64,000 nucleotides of DNA from Pediococcus claussenii ATCC BAA-344 (lineage in GTDB: Bacteria; Bacillota; Bacilli; Lactobacillales; Lactobacillaceae), in the NCBI RefSeq assembly GCF_000237995.1, contig NC_016605.1:434001-498000 (forward strand). The letters are read 5' to 3'. The position numbers were made by a program, and so were the translations under genes. The notes beneath the pieces were generated by a model that saw only the letters and a list, made by a program, of their open reading frames with translations, had not been told where the DNA came from and ran no database searches. Below are positions 29,314 to 38,030 of the stretch, in pieces. Numbering within the stretch: position 1 is the stretch's first letter; each line of letters starts with the position of its first letter.

Positions 29314-29602
29314 CTAGCTCGTTAAGTAAGGAATGCTTTGTTGCACAAAGCCAAGATACTCGTATGCTGTCCATTCCTATGGGCGAAAAGCGGCCTCATA
29401 GGAACTGGCACTAGCTCGTCAAGTAAGGAAAGTTTTGTTGCACAAAACCAAGATACTCATACGTTGTCCATTCCTATGGGTGAAGAGCACCACATAGGAA
29501 CTGGCACTAGCTCGTCAAGTAAGGAATGCTTTGTTGCACAAAGCTAAGATACTCGTACGTTGTCCATTCCTATGGGCGAAAGGCGCCTCATAGGAACTGG
29601 CA
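29314..29602 (+). repeat. Three tandem ~96-bp repeats with conserved hairpins
   Basis: Units at 29314-29410, 29411-29506 and 29507-29602 each begin CTAGCTCGTYAAGTAAGGAA and end GGAACTGGCA. Each has hairpin A (GCTTTGT-TGC-ACAAAGC in units 1 and 3; GTTTTGT-TGC-ACAAAAC in unit 2) and hairpin B, with outer arms TTCCTATG/CATAGGAA and inner arms GGCG/CGCC or GGTG/CACC. Changes are paired across stems. A leader ATAGAGAGTAAAACAA at 29277-29292 matches the copies beside the ion channel gene. An open frame runs through part of it but has no ribosome site. Confidence 0.9.
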
Positions 29603-29608
29603 GGAAAA

Positions 29609-29645
29609 AGAGACGAATGATGGATGTTCATCGTTCGTCTCTTGT
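29609..29645 (+). terminator. Terminator-like hairpin after the repeat array
   Basis: AGAGACGAATGATG pairs with TCATCGTTCGTCTCT, a long stem, but the T-run after it is weak (CTTGTATTT). It could end the mannitol operon transcript. Confidence 0.55.
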
Positions 29646-29792
29646 ATTTAGAAGGAATTATTTGGCTTATTTTCCGCTTTTTGCACAAATAGTTTTGTGA
29701 AAATGAATAGAAATGTTTGACATGTAATGAGCATTTTTTTAAGCTATTGGAAGGGCTATCATTTAGATAGTACAAATTTAGAGGTGGATAAA

Positions 29793-30983
29793 ATGGAAAA
29801 AACGATCGCAATAAATGCGGGAAGCTCAACTTTAAAGTTTAAACTTTTTGAAATGCCTGAAGAAACGACCATATCTTCAGGCCAGGTTGACCGAATTGGA
29901 ATTGAAGGCTCTAACTTTGTTATAAAAACTCCTGACGGAAAAAAGGTTGAGATTGATAAACCAATCAAAGATCACGAAGAAGCTGTAAATTTACTATTAG
30001 AACAATTATTAAAACTGAAAATAATTAAAAGCTATGATGAAATTACGGGTGTTGGTCATCGAGTTGTTGCGGGAGGTGAAATTTTTACTGATGCAACATT
30101 GATAGATGATAAAGTATTACAACAAATTGAAGCCCTGAAAGAGTACGCGCCTCTACACAATGGTGCAAATGCTGTTGGAATTAAAGCATTTAAAAAAGTA
30201 CTTCCTAACATTACAAGTGTTGCAGTTTTTGATACATCGTTTCATCAAACGTTACCAGAAAAGAACTATCTTTATAGTATTCCGTATGAATATTACACCG
30301 ACTATGGTGCACGTAAATACGGTGCACATGGAACGAGCCACCAATATGTTTCGAAGCGCGCTGCTAAGCTAATGGGAAGACCGCTTGAAGAGCTGGATTT
30401 AATTACTATGCACTTAGGGGCCGGTGCCTCCATCACAGCAGTTAAAGGTGGTAAATCATTTGACACTTCAATGGGTTTTACCCCACTAGCCGGTATTACT
30501 ATGGCAACTCGTTCAGGTGACATAGATGCATCTCTTGTATCATTTTTGGAAAGAAAATTAGAGCTAAGCCCTGATGAAATGTCAACGATTCTAAATAATA
30601 AGTCAGGCTTACTAGGAATTTCTGGTGTTTCGCCAGATTTGCGGGATATTGAAGATGAAAAAGATAATGGAAATCATCGTGCCGAATTAGCTGTTGATAT
30701 TTTTGTTAATAATATTGTTAAGTATATTGGATCATACGCTGCTGAGATGGGGAACGTTGATGGAATTGTTTTCACGGCCGGAATTGGTGAAAATAGTTGG
30801 AAGATGAGAAAACGAATCGGCGCTGCTTTAAAATTATTTAATGTTAAAATTGATTTAGATGTGAATCAAAATGGTAAGGGCGAGCGTTTCATTAATGCTG
30901 AGGATTCAGGTATTAAAGTAATGGTAATTCCAACTAATGAAGAATTAGCAATTGCTCAACAAGTGGAACGCTTCAAAAAATAG
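29793..30983 (+). CDS. ackA: Acetate kinase
   Basis: A 396-residue ASKHA-fold kinase interconverting acetyl phosphate plus ADP with acetate plus ATP. Family motifs: NAGSSTLKFKLF at the start, GVGHRVVAGGE, FDTSFHQTLP, GAHGTSHQYVS and FTAGIGENS. Start ATG 29793 after GAGGTGG; an upstream in-frame TTG at 29727 lacks a site. A TTGACA at 29717-29722 may be its -35. The phosphotransacetylase gene follows 13 bases later, giving a two-step acetyl-CoA to acetate route that competes with AdhE. Confidence 0.95.
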   Translation: MEKTIAINAGSSTLKFKLFEMPEETTISSGQVDRIGIEGSNFVIKTPDGKKVEIDKPIKDHEEAVNLLLEQLLKLKIIKSYDEITGVGHRVVAGGEIFTDATLIDDKVLQQIEALKEYAPLHNGANAVGIKAFKKVLPNITSVAVFDTSFHQTLPEKNYLYSIPYEYYTDYGARKYGAHGTSHQYVSKRAAKLMGRPLEELDLITMHLGAGASITAVKGGKSFDTSMGFTPLAGITMATRSGDIDASLVSFLERKLELSPDEMSTILNNKSGLLGISGVSPDLRDIEDEKDNGNHRAELAVDIFVNNIVKYIGSYAAEMGNVDGIVFTAGIGENSWKMRKRIGAALKLFNVKIDLDVNQNGKGERFINAEDSGIKVMVIPTNEELAIAQQVERFKK

Positions 30984-30996
30984 AGGAGAATTAATT

Positions 30997-31974
30997 ATGG
31001 ATTTGTTTGAAAGCCTAAAAACTAAAATTATAAATCAAGGTAAAAAAGTAGTGTTCCCAGAAGGAAATGATAAAAGGATTCAGGGCGCAGCAATCCGGCT
31101 TTTGCAAGATAAGCTGGTTCTACCAGTTCTTCTAGGAAGCAAAGATGAAATAAGACAGACCGCTCAACAAAATGGATTCAACCTAGACGGAATCGTAATA
31201 ATTGATCCTAACGATTATGAGAAGAGTAAACTTGAAGAAATGACAAACGCTCTTGTGGAACGAAGAAATGGAAAGAATAGTCGTGAAGACGTTATTAAAA
31301 TGCTGCAAGATGTTAATTACTTTGGGACAATGCTAGTTTACATGCATGAAGCTGATGCGATGGTTTCAGGAGCAGCACACGCGACAGGTGATACGGTGCG
31401 CCCGGCATTACAAATTATTAAAACAAAACCAGGAATGAAGAGAATCAGCGGTTCATTTATAATGCAACGGGATGATGAGCGATACATTTTTGGCGATTCT
31501 GCAATTAACATTGATCCTGATGCGGATACATTGGCTGAGATTGCAATTCAAAGTGCAGAGACAGCACGTTTGTTTGACATTGATCCTAAGATCGCAATGT
31601 TAAGTTTTTCAACAAAAGGTTCAGCAGCGGGTGCGATGGTAACGAAAGTTCAAGAAGCAACTAAGATTGCTCAGGAACGAGAACCTGAAACGCCAATTGA
31701 TGGTGAGCTTCAGTTTGATGCAGCATTTGTAGAAAGTGTTGGGGAAAGTAAAGCGCCAGGGTCAAAAGTTGCGGGCCATGCCAATGTATTCATTTTTCCA
31801 GAGTTACAATCAGGAAATATTGGATATAAAATTGCACAGCGCTTAGGTGGATTTGAAGCAATTGGGCCTATTTTACAAGGATTAAATGCTCCGGTTTCAG
31901 ATTTATCGCGTGGAGCCAACGAAGAAGATGTGTATAAGGTGGCAATTATTACTGCTGCTCAGAGTTTAGCATAG
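30997..31974 (+). CDS. pta: Phosphate acetyltransferase
   Basis: A 325-residue phosphotransacetylase that converts acetyl-CoA and phosphate to acetyl phosphate. Recognised by KVVFPEGNDKRI near the start, MVSGAAHATGDTVRP and the late APGSKVAGHANVFIFPELQSGNIGYK region. Short single-domain form, as in Gram-positives. ATG 30997 after GAGGAGAATTAATT, directly downstream of ackA. Confidence 0.94.
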   Translation: MDLFESLKTKIINQGKKVVFPEGNDKRIQGAAIRLLQDKLVLPVLLGSKDEIRQTAQQNGFNLDGIVIIDPNDYEKSKLEEMTNALVERRNGKNSREDVIKMLQDVNYFGTMLVYMHEADAMVSGAAHATGDTVRPALQIIKTKPGMKRISGSFIMQRDDERYIFGDSAINIDPDADTLAEIAIQSAETARLFDIDPKIAMLSFSTKGSAAGAMVTKVQEATKIAQEREPETPIDGELQFDAAFVESVGESKAPGSKVAGHANVFIFPELQSGNIGYKIAQRLGGFEAIGPILQGLNAPVSDLSRGANEEDVYKVAIITAAQSLA

Positions 31975-31981
31975 ATATAAT

Positions 31982-32025
31982 GAAGTTCTGAATGAGGGGA
32001 AGTTTCCGAATTCAGAACTTTTTTA
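31982..32025 (+). terminator. Terminator of ackA-pta
   Basis: GAAGTTCTGAAT pairs with ATTCAGAACTT, followed by six Ts. Confidence 0.85.
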
Positions 32026-32090
32026 TTATCCAAATTGGAAAATTGCGTTCAAAATTCACTCTCCAAATAAATTAGTAGGAGTGCAAAAAT

Positions 32091-32602
32091 TTGGATAAAA
32101 TTTTGATTGGATATGCGCGAGTATCAACTTTAGATAGGCAGGAGTTGGAGCTTGAGGCACAGATTAGAAAACTAAAAAGATTCGGTTGTAAAAAAATCTA
32201 TAGCGAAAAGGAAAGTGGCTCCAAAGATCAAAGAAAAGAGTTTCAAAAGGCCGTCAGATATGCAAAACGAATGGCACTTATAAAAAATAAATCAGTTTTC
32301 TTGATTGTTTTAAAATTGGACAGATTAAGTAGAAGCACAAGAACTCTTTTAAATGTTGTTGAAGATCTTGAAGAATCGAGCATTCATCTGCACAGTATGA
32401 GCGAACAAAGTTGGGTATGGAACAGGCAAGGTTGAATGGAAAGGTAATTGGAAGACCAAGAATTTCAAACAAAACTAAGCAGATGGTAATTAATTTTGCT
32501 CAAACAACAAAATTATCAAGCAGAAAAATTGCGTTGAAATGTGGAATATCAAAAACTAGCGTATTAAATATCATTCAAAAGGAAAATGTTATACGAAGAT
32601 AA
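32091..32602 (+). pseudogene. Decayed serine recombinase (resolvase/invertase)
   Basis: The N-terminal catalytic half starts at TTG 32091 (DKILIGYARVSTLDRQ, with the active serine in RVST) and continues through LKLDRLSRSTRTLLN, then leaves frame near 32400 and stops at 32435. A second frame (32411-32602) carries the C-terminal part: MEQARLNGKVIGRPR followed by a helix-turn-helix (SSRKIALKCGISKTSVLNII). Compared with the family, roughly 40 residues around the RMMFQMLGVFAEFER-type helix are missing at the junction. So an internal deletion with frameshift has inactivated it. Confidence 0.8.
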
Positions 32603-32654
32603 GACTTTGAAATAATAAATTATTTGAGTTAGACTTATTTTGTTGTGATTATAT

Positions 32655-32680
32655 GGACGCAAATGGAACCATTTGTGGTC
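32655..32680 (+). other. 26-bp palindromic site with central AA, candidate recombinase crossover site 1
   Basis: GGACGCAAATGG-AA-CCATTTGTGGTC: two 12-base arms in imperfect inverted symmetry around AA. Size and 2-base centre fit the crossover sites of serine recombinases. It lies 53 bases after the decayed recombinase frame. Confidence 0.5.
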
Positions 32681-32759
32681 AAAGCGAAGAGAATTCCTCA
32701 AAGAGTGTAAAATGGATAAACTACCAGTTTAATTTTTAATTATTTTGAGTGAATCGAAT

Positions 32760-32785
32760 GGACACAAATGGTTCCATTAATGTCC
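32760..32785 (-). other. 26-bp palindromic site with central TT, candidate crossover site 2
   Basis: GGACACAAATGG-TT-CCATTAATGTCC. Same design as the site at 32655-32680, but the centre reads TT, that is AA on the other strand. The centres are 105 bp apart. Between the two sites I see no gene. Confidence 0.5.
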
Positions 32786-32828
32786 GACCATTAGAAAATA
32801 AGCATTTCAGACGAAAGGAACCGGTCTA

Positions 32829-33281
32829 ATGAGCGGAAGAGATTTAACAAACCAGACATTTGGGAGACTAACAGCATTAGAAAAAGTTGGTCGTCAAAAG
32901 AATGGGAATGCACTGTGGAAATGTGTGTGTTCATGTGGGAATAAAGCTACTGTGGATAGTTATAGGTTAACTCACGGAGTTACCAAAAGTTGTGGATGTT
33001 TGCGTCGAGAGAAGAGCTGCAATGGATTATTATCGAACGAAGCAACTAAAGCAAGGATGGGGGATCCCACGCCCTTAAAAAAATGGAAGCACACTAAAGA
33101 ATCACTGAAGGCGGGAGCAAGAAACCGTTCGGGCTTTGTTGGCGTTTCATATGATAATCAAGCGGAAAACTGGGTTGCTCGTATGATGGTAAATGGAAAG
33201 TATATTTTAAATGAACATTTTGATAGTAAAGATGAAGCAATTTTAAAACGAAAAACAGTTGAAAAAGTGTATAAAAAATAA
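32829..33281 (+). CDS. Phage-type zinc-finger/AP2-domain protein
   Basis: A 150-residue protein seen mostly on phages and mobile islands. The first half has a cysteine cluster probably binding zinc (WKCVCSCGNKATV, then KSCGCLRRE). The C-terminal part (RSGFVGVSYDNQAENWVARM) resembles the DNA-binding AP2 domain that accompanies homing endonucleases. No HNH nuclease core is visible, so it is likely only a DNA-binding remnant or regulator. ATG after GAAAGGAACCGGTCTA. Part of the accessory patch between pta and the hydrolase gene. Confidence 0.7.
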   Translation: MSGRDLTNQTFGRLTALEKVGRQKNGNALWKCVCSCGNKATVDSYRLTHGVTKSCGCLRREKSCNGLLSNEATKARMGDPTPLKKWKHTKESLKAGARNRSGFVGVSYDNQAENWVARMMVNGKYILNEHFDSKDEAILKRKTVEKVYKK

Positions 33282-33282
33282 A

Positions 33283-33357
33283 AAACTTAGTTAAAGATTT
33301 CATAGGAATTTGAAGTAATAATCCACTATGACTTACAATCTGAACTAAGTTTTTTTG
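33283..33357. terminator. Long-range inverted repeat between converging genes
   Basis: AAAAAACTTAGTT at the start pairs with AACTAAGTTTTTTT at the end over a loop of about 50 bases. It may terminate both the AP2-domain gene and the hydrolase gene. Confidence 0.45.
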
Positions 33358-33363
33358 ATTACA

Positions 33364-34140
33364 TTAAGATTTTCCAAATAGAAATCGTGCCATAATTTTA
33401 TCAATGTCAGGATTTTCGTGCAGCATCGAATGGAATGATAGAAGAGGATTCCAACGACGATACAATAGATACTTGTATCGACCAACAAATGGTTTTAAAT
33501 TGTCGCCCTGTGATTTAACTTCCTTAACAGATTCGAGACCATCAGACCCGATATTACCGATTTCCCCTGCGATGTTTAGAACATCAAGGTCATTAGGCAA
33601 TAGTTTTAATTGTTCTGTAGTGGCATCGAAATCGCCTCCGATGGTTACAACTTTATTTGGTCGTGGCAGACCATGTAGGTTGTGGGCATAAATCATATAG
33701 TAAAAGGCGATATCGCCTCCTGATGAATGGCCCACAAAGTTAACGTTACGGATTTTATACTTATTATAAAGTAAACGCATAATGGAAATTAGTTGGTGGC
33801 CTTCAGTTTTTGGATATTGGTTGTCAGCGAATAAAACCTGGATCAGTGGATTATTGTTGCCAAATTTGCCTGTTTTTTCAATCTGTAAACTGCCATCTTT
33901 TTTTACGTGAATAATTAGAACCTTTTTACCGATTTTGTGCCGATTGAGCGCATTGATCATGTGGCCAGTTGATAGTTCATTTCCTCCTAAACCGGGTAAA
34001 TATAAGGTTGCTGTTCGATTGTGTACTAGCGTAAGATGATCCAACTCACGTTCCCTAAAGTGTTGGATCGTGAAATATCCGATGAATATCACAGCTATTG
34101 AAATGAGTACCTTAAAAATTATTTTTAATAGTTTTTTCAT
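33364..34140 (-). CDS. DUF915-type alpha/beta hydrolase, membrane-anchored
   Basis: A 258-residue protein with one N-terminal transmembrane helix (residues 8-25) and the rest probably outside the cell. The nucleophile elbow is GHSSGG (Ser139) after VNFVG, and LPGLGGNE near residue 48 forms the oxyanion region. It belongs to the surface alpha/beta hydrolases common in lactobacilli (DUF915); substrate unknown. Minus strand, diverging from cysS. Confidence 0.85.
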   Translation of the reverse strand: MKKLLKIIFKVLISIAVIFIGYFTIQHFRERELDHLTLVHNRTATLYLPGLGGNELSTGHMINALNRHKIGKKVLIIHVKKDGSLQIEKTGKFGNNNPLIQVLFADNQYPKTEGHQLISIMRLLYNKYKIRNVNFVGHSSGGDIAFYYMIYAHNLHGLPRPNKVVTIGGDFDATTEQLKLLPNDLDVLNIAGEIGNIGSDGLESVKEVKSQGDNLKPFVGRYKYLLYRRWNPLLSFHSMLHENPDIDKIMARFLFGKS

Positions 34141-34297
34141 AGTGGCATCTTTCTGATTGTGTTGTAGGATTAATAATTTTTTTGCTTGGTGGATTCATTA
34201 TATTTCAGTTTATTAAATATTCCAAAAAAGATATTTTGCTTTAAAGCTTAAACTCCTCTAAAATTAAACTCAACAGGATTTGATGGAGGATACGTTA

Positions 34298-35710
34298 ATG
34301 ATACGACTTTATAATACGATGACGCGTCAAAAAGAAGACTTTAAACCGCTGGTTAATAATCAAGTTAGTATGTATGTTTGTGGTCCTACTGTTTATAACT
34401 ACATTCATATCGGTAACGCTCGAAGTATAATTGCATTTGATACGATTCGTCGCTATTTTGAATATAGTGGTTATGACGTAAAATTTGTTTCAAACTTCAC
34501 GGACGTTGATGACAAGATGATTAATACAGCTAAAAAAGAAAACATTACGGTACCAGAATTAGCAAATCGATTCATTAATGCATTTAGGGAAGATACAAGA
34601 GCGGTTAATGTTGAACCAGCAACCATTAACCCACGTGCAACCGAACATATTCCTGAAATAATAAAGTTTATTGAGACTTTGATTGCAAATGGTTACGCGT
34701 ATGAAGTTGATGGTGATGTGTATTATCGAGCTCGTAAGTTTAAAAATTATGGGCAATTATCACATCAAAATATTGATGAACTTGAACAAGGCGCGAGTCA
34801 ACACATTGATGATGAAGAGACGGAACGTAAAGAAGATCCAATTGATTTTGCTCTCTGGAAAGCGCAAAAGTCTGATGAAATTTCATGGGAGTCACCATGG
34901 GGAGCCGGTCGTCCTGGTTGGCACATTGAATGTTCAGTAATGTCAACTAAATATTTGGGCAATACTTTCGATATCCATGGTGGTGGCGAAGATTTACAGT
35001 TTCCACATCATGAAAATGAAATTGCACAAAGTATAGCCGCAACGGGAGAACAGTTTGCACGTTATTGGATGCATAATGGTTTTGTTACGGTTGGCGACGA
35101 AAATGAAAAGATGAGTAAATCGCTCGGAAATTTTGTAACAGTTCACGATTTAGTAAAAAAAGTAAACCCAGACGTATTGAGATTCTTTATGGCGACAACT
35201 CAGTATCGAAAGCCTATTCAGTACACACAGAGTAATCTCGATGAGGCTCAGAATAATTTAGATAAGATCCAGAATGCTTTTGTAAATATTAGTTACCGTT
35301 TGAAAGATGCAAACGGTAAAGAAGATTATGAAGTAGCCAAAAGTGCTGGAAATCTTGTAACTGATTTTAAGGCTGCAATGGATGATGATTTCAACACACA
35401 AAACGGAATCACGGTAGTTTATGAATTCGTAAAATTAATTAATGTGTTAAGTGAAGCAGATCAAGTTAATGGTGATCAATTAAAAGAACTCATAAAACAG
35501 TTTGTATCCATGGTTGCAGTTTTTGGTATTGACTTAAAGAATAATGAGATTGATGATGCTGATATTGAAAAGCTGATTCAGAGGCGAAACCAAGCTCGAG
35601 CTGATCGTGATTTTGCTACAAGTGATCAACTAAGGGATGAATTACAAGAATTAGGAATTGTACTGGAAGATACAGCAAAGGGAACAAGGTGGAAACGAAA
35701 TAATGACTGA
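34298..35710 (+). CDS. cysS: Cysteinyl-tRNA synthetase
   Basis: A 470-residue class I synthetase. The HIGH motif is HIGN in [15 protein letters not shown], with the zinc cysteine just before it; KMSKS is in EKMSKSLGN. Zinc ligands also lie in WHIECS and HHENE. Start ATG 34298 with GGAGGA upstream; an in-frame ATG at 34280 lies before that site. No T-box is visible upstream. The mrnC start overlaps its end. Confidence 0.96.
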   Translation: MIRLYNTMTRQKEDFKPLVNNQVSMYVCGPTVYNYIHIGNARSIIAFDTIRRYFEYSGYDVKFVSNFTDVDDKMINTAKKENITVPELANRFINAFREDTRAVNVEPATINPRATEHIPEIIKFIETLIANGYAYEVDGDVYYRARKFKNYGQLSHQNIDELEQGASQHIDDEETERKEDPIDFALWKAQKSDEISWESPWGAGRPGWHIECSVMSTKYLGNTFDIHGGGEDLQFPHHENEIAQSIAATGEQFARYWMHNGFVTVGDENEKMSKSLGNFVTVHDLVKKVNPDVLRFFMATTQYRKPIQYTQSNLDEAQNNLDKIQNAFVNISYRLKDANGKEDYEVAKSAGNLVTDFKAAMDDDFNTQNGITVVYEFVKLINVLSEADQVNGDQLKELIKQFVSMVAVFGIDLKNNEIDDADIEKLIQRRNQARADRDFATSDQLRDELQELGIVLEDTAKGTRWKRNND

Positions 35711-36116
35711 AGAAGTTAATTATCAAGCTTTAAACGGTATTGCATTAGCATATTTGGGAGATTCGGTTTACGAGGTATATATACGGCGCCATCTGATTGA
35801 AAAAGGGTTAACAAAACCAACGAGGCTACATCATACGGCTACACGATACGTTTCAGCCAAGGCGCAGGCTGCTTTGATTTCGGCCATGCAAGAAGAAAAT
35901 TTTTTGACGGATACAGAGATAGATGCATTTAAAAAGGGACGTAACGCCAAAAGTCATACGAGTGCCAAAAACACTTCAGTTCTCATTTATCGTATTTCTA
36001 CTGGGTTTGAAGCACTTGTTGGGTATTTATCTTTAACAAACCAAAATGAACGATTAGACGAATTTGCACAGTGGTGCATTGACCATGTAGAAGAAGGGAA
36101 TTTACGCATTGAATAA
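35703..36116 (+). CDS. mrnC: Mini-ribonuclease III
   Basis: A 137-residue RNase III-like enzyme without a dsRNA-binding domain, which matures 23S rRNA. The catalytic signature is [16 protein letters not shown], with the acidic residues in GDSVYE. A later [12 protein letters not shown] and [11 protein letters not shown] are typical. Starts inside the end of cysS (8 bases overlap) and overlaps rlmB by 8 bases, so the three are translationally coupled. Confidence 0.93.
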   Translation: MTEEVNYQALNGIALAYLGDSVYEVYIRRHLIEKGLTKPTRLHHTATRYVSAKAQAALISAMQEENFLTDTEIDAFKKGRNAKSHTSAKNTSVLIYRISTGFEALVGYLSLTNQNERLDEFAQWCIDHVEEGNLRIE

Positions 36117-36861
36117 TGAACAACCAAACCAAGATTTTGTAATTGGACATCATGCGGCTATGGCAAGCTTAAACAGTGAACACTCAATTAACAAAGTGTT
36201 TATTCAAGAGGGCCTAAACTCTGAACCAATTAGCCGAGTTATTAAAAAAGCAAACCAACAAAAAATAGTGGTTCAAAGAGTTACAAAGAAAAAGTTGGAT
36301 TTACTTTCCGATAACCAAAATCACCAGGGTGTCGTTTTGGCGGTGGCAGCTTTTAAATATGCTTCGATGGAAGATGTATTTAAGTTGGCGAAAGAGCGAG
36401 AAGAGGAGCCCTTTATTTTAATTTTAGACAACATTGAAGATCCCCATAATCTTGGGTCTATTTTGAGAACAGCGGATGCAGCGGGTGTTCACGGAATCGT
36501 TATTCCTAAACGAAGAGCTGTGGGGCTAACTAGCACGGTTGCAAAAACTTCAACTGGAGCAATTGAACGTGTTCCGGTGGTTCAAGTCAGTAATCTCACA
36601 TCTGCTATTGAAGACTTGAAGAAACGAGGACTTTGGATATTTGGAACGGATATGAACGGAACTGATTACCGCAGATGGGATGCTAAAGGCGCCGTGGGAT
36701 TAGTTATTGGTAACGAAGGTAAAGGGATTTCAAGATTAGTTAAGGAAAATGTTGATGAAATGTTAACGATTCCTATGGTTGGAGAGGTTCAATCACTAAA
36801 TGCTGGTGTTGCCGCAGGTCTTTTGATGTATCAAGGATTTAATTCAAGACATCAACTTTAA
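36109..36861 (+). CDS. rlmB: 23S rRNA (guanosine-2'-O-)-methyltransferase RlmB
   Basis: A 250-residue SpoU-family enzyme that methylates the ribose of a conserved G in 23S rRNA. The N-terminal substrate-binding domain (about residues 8-80) is followed by the knotted SAM domain: [29 protein letters not shown] and [18 protein letters not shown] start at 36109 with GAAGGG upstream, overlapping mrnC. Confidence 0.93.
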   Translation: MNNEQPNQDFVIGHHAAMASLNSEHSINKVFIQEGLNSEPISRVIKKANQQKIVVQRVTKKKLDLLSDNQNHQGVVLAVAAFKYASMEDVFKLAKEREEEPFILILDNIEDPHNLGSILRTADAAGVHGIVIPKRRAVGLTSTVAKTSTGAIERVPVVQVSNLTSAIEDLKKRGLWIFGTDMNGTDYRRWDAKGAVGLVIGNEGKGISRLVKENVDEMLTIPMVGEVQSLNAGVAAGLLMYQGFNSRHQL

Positions 36862-36946
36862 AAAAATTTCAAAAAGGTCGAAATTTCACCTCTAATTTAC
36901 GAGAAAACTTGCTATATTAATACAGTGGGAGTAGTGAGTTGGAAGT

Positions 36947-37546
36947 GTGAAAAAAAGAAAGTTAAGTCGGAATGAGCAAGAACTGCTTAGACTTGCAAAA
37001 CAAGGCGACCAGGAAGCATTTAATGAACTGTTTAACAAATATCTTCCAGTTGTAAAGGGACTAATGACTAAGTATACGATTCGTGGGTTTGATTTCGATG
37101 ATTGGTTACAAGAGGGACGGTTAGTCTTCTTTAAAACTATTTGTAATTTTGATATCGACAGAGGCTTCAGCCTGGGTGTCTTTTTTAAGAATAATTTTAC
37201 TAATCGAATTTGCAGCCTTTTACGTTTTGAAATGGCGTATAAGCGTAAGGCTGGGTTTGAAGCACAGTGCCTTGAACTGGTAACAAATGACCAAGGAGAG
37301 TTAACGATTAATCCACGGGTTGATCATTCTGATCCACATGGAGAATTATTGGTTAAAGAAGCATACAGTGAATACGAAACATTGCTCTCAGAGTTTGAAT
37401 ACGCAGTTTCACACCAGATGTTTAAGGGATATTCTGTCAAAACGATTGCGTGCAATATGAAATGCACAGAAAAACGAGTTCAGAATGCCATTATGCGTTG
37501 TAAAAGGAAATTAATTCAACGTATATATGATGATGGGACTCAATAG
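36947..37546 (+). CDS. sigH: Alternative sigma factor SigH/ComX-like
   Basis: A 199-residue sigma-70 family protein. Region 2 covers about residues 15-100 (AFNELFNKYLPVV, DDWLQEGRLVFFKTICNFD) and region 4 about 140-190 with the helix-turn-helix GYSVKTIACNMKCTEKRV. In this position, between rlmB and rpmG, lactobacilli carry the sigma-H/ComX relative linked to late competence genes. Whether it drives competence here is inferred. GTG start at 36947. Confidence 0.85.
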   Translation: MKKRKLSRNEQELLRLAKQGDQEAFNELFNKYLPVVKGLMTKYTIRGFDFDDWLQEGRLVFFKTICNFDIDRGFSLGVFFKNNFTNRICSLLRFEMAYKRKAGFEAQCLELVTNDQGELTINPRVDHSDPHGELLVKEAYSEYETLLSEFEYAVSHQMFKGYSVKTIACNMKCTEKRVQNAIMRCKRKLIQRIYDDGTQ

Positions 37547-37554
37547 TTCACTCG

Positions 37555-37583
37555 TTGACTTGATGATGAGTTTCTGATAGACT
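37555..37583 (+). promoter_or_regulatory. Promoter of rpmG-secE
   Basis: TTGACT at 37555-37560, 17 bases, TAGACT at 37578-37583, just after the sigH stop. Confidence 0.55.
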
Positions 37584-37608
37584 GTTCGGTGCAATGAGGA
37601 GGTTCGCT

Positions 37609-37758
37609 ATGGCTCAGAAAAAAGTTGCGTTAGCTTGCACGGTTTGTGGTTCTCGTAACTATACCGTGGCCGCTAACCCTAATCGTACGGAACGTTTGGA
37701 AGTAATGAAATATTGTAAACATTGTAACAGACATACTTTGCATCAGGAAAACAGGTAG
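37609..37758 (+). CDS. rpmG: 50S ribosomal protein L33
   Basis: A 49-residue protein, [18 protein letters not shown]..., with two CxxC pairs (CTVC and CKHC), the zinc-binding C+ form. ATG after ATGAGGAGGTTCGCT. secE begins 11 bases downstream. Confidence 0.93.
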   Translation: MAQKKVALACTVCGSRNYTVAANPNRTERLEVMKYCKHCNRHTLHQENR

Positions 37759-37769
37759 GAGGAATTAGC

Positions 37770-37940
37770 ATGTTTCGTTTTTTTAGAAGTGTTGGAACAG
37801 AAATGAAAAATGTAGATTGGCCTAATGGAAGACAACTGCGTCGAGACTCGACAACAGTAATTGGAACGTCGCTGTTTTTCATTGTCTTTCTTGCAATTGT
37901 GGACTGGTTAGTACAATTGTTCTTGAAACTATTTGTTTAA
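37770..37940 (+). CDS. secE: Preprotein translocase subunit SecE
   Basis: A 56-residue single-span subunit of the SecYEG channel. The cytoplasmic amphipathic helix has the conserved EMKNVDWPNGRQL, followed by a membrane helix (GTSLFFIVFLAIVDWLVQLF). ATG after AGGTAGGAGGAATTAGC. It stands in the usual rpmG-secE-nusG order. Confidence 0.93.
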   Translation: MFRFFRSVGTEMKNVDWPNGRQLRRDSTTVIGTSLFFIVFLAIVDWLVQLFLKLFV

Positions 37941-37979
37941 TGGAATAATTCGAATAAATTTGATACAATGAACTTAGAG

Positions 37980-38010
37980 GAAACTTCGTGTTACGCGAGG
38001 TTTTTTATTT
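37980..38010 (+). terminator. Hairpin with T-run between secE and nusG
   Basis: AAACTTCG pairs with CGAGGTTT, then more Ts. It could end part of the secE transcription before nusG. Confidence 0.6.
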
Positions 38011-38030
38011 TGACTTAAAGGGGTATACAA

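Noticed and set aside
29338-29547. Open frame through the tandem repeats
   Set aside because: It is a repeated read of non-coding units, has no ribosome site, and the substitutions preserve hairpins rather than codons.
32091-33281. Prophage or integrative element
   Set aside because: Only a recombinase remnant and one phage-type gene are present; no structural, packaging or conjugation genes and no attachment repeats could be found.
34141-34297. Possible T-box riboswitch before cysS
   Set aside because: No T-box sequence, specifier stem or terminator is visible in this short leader.
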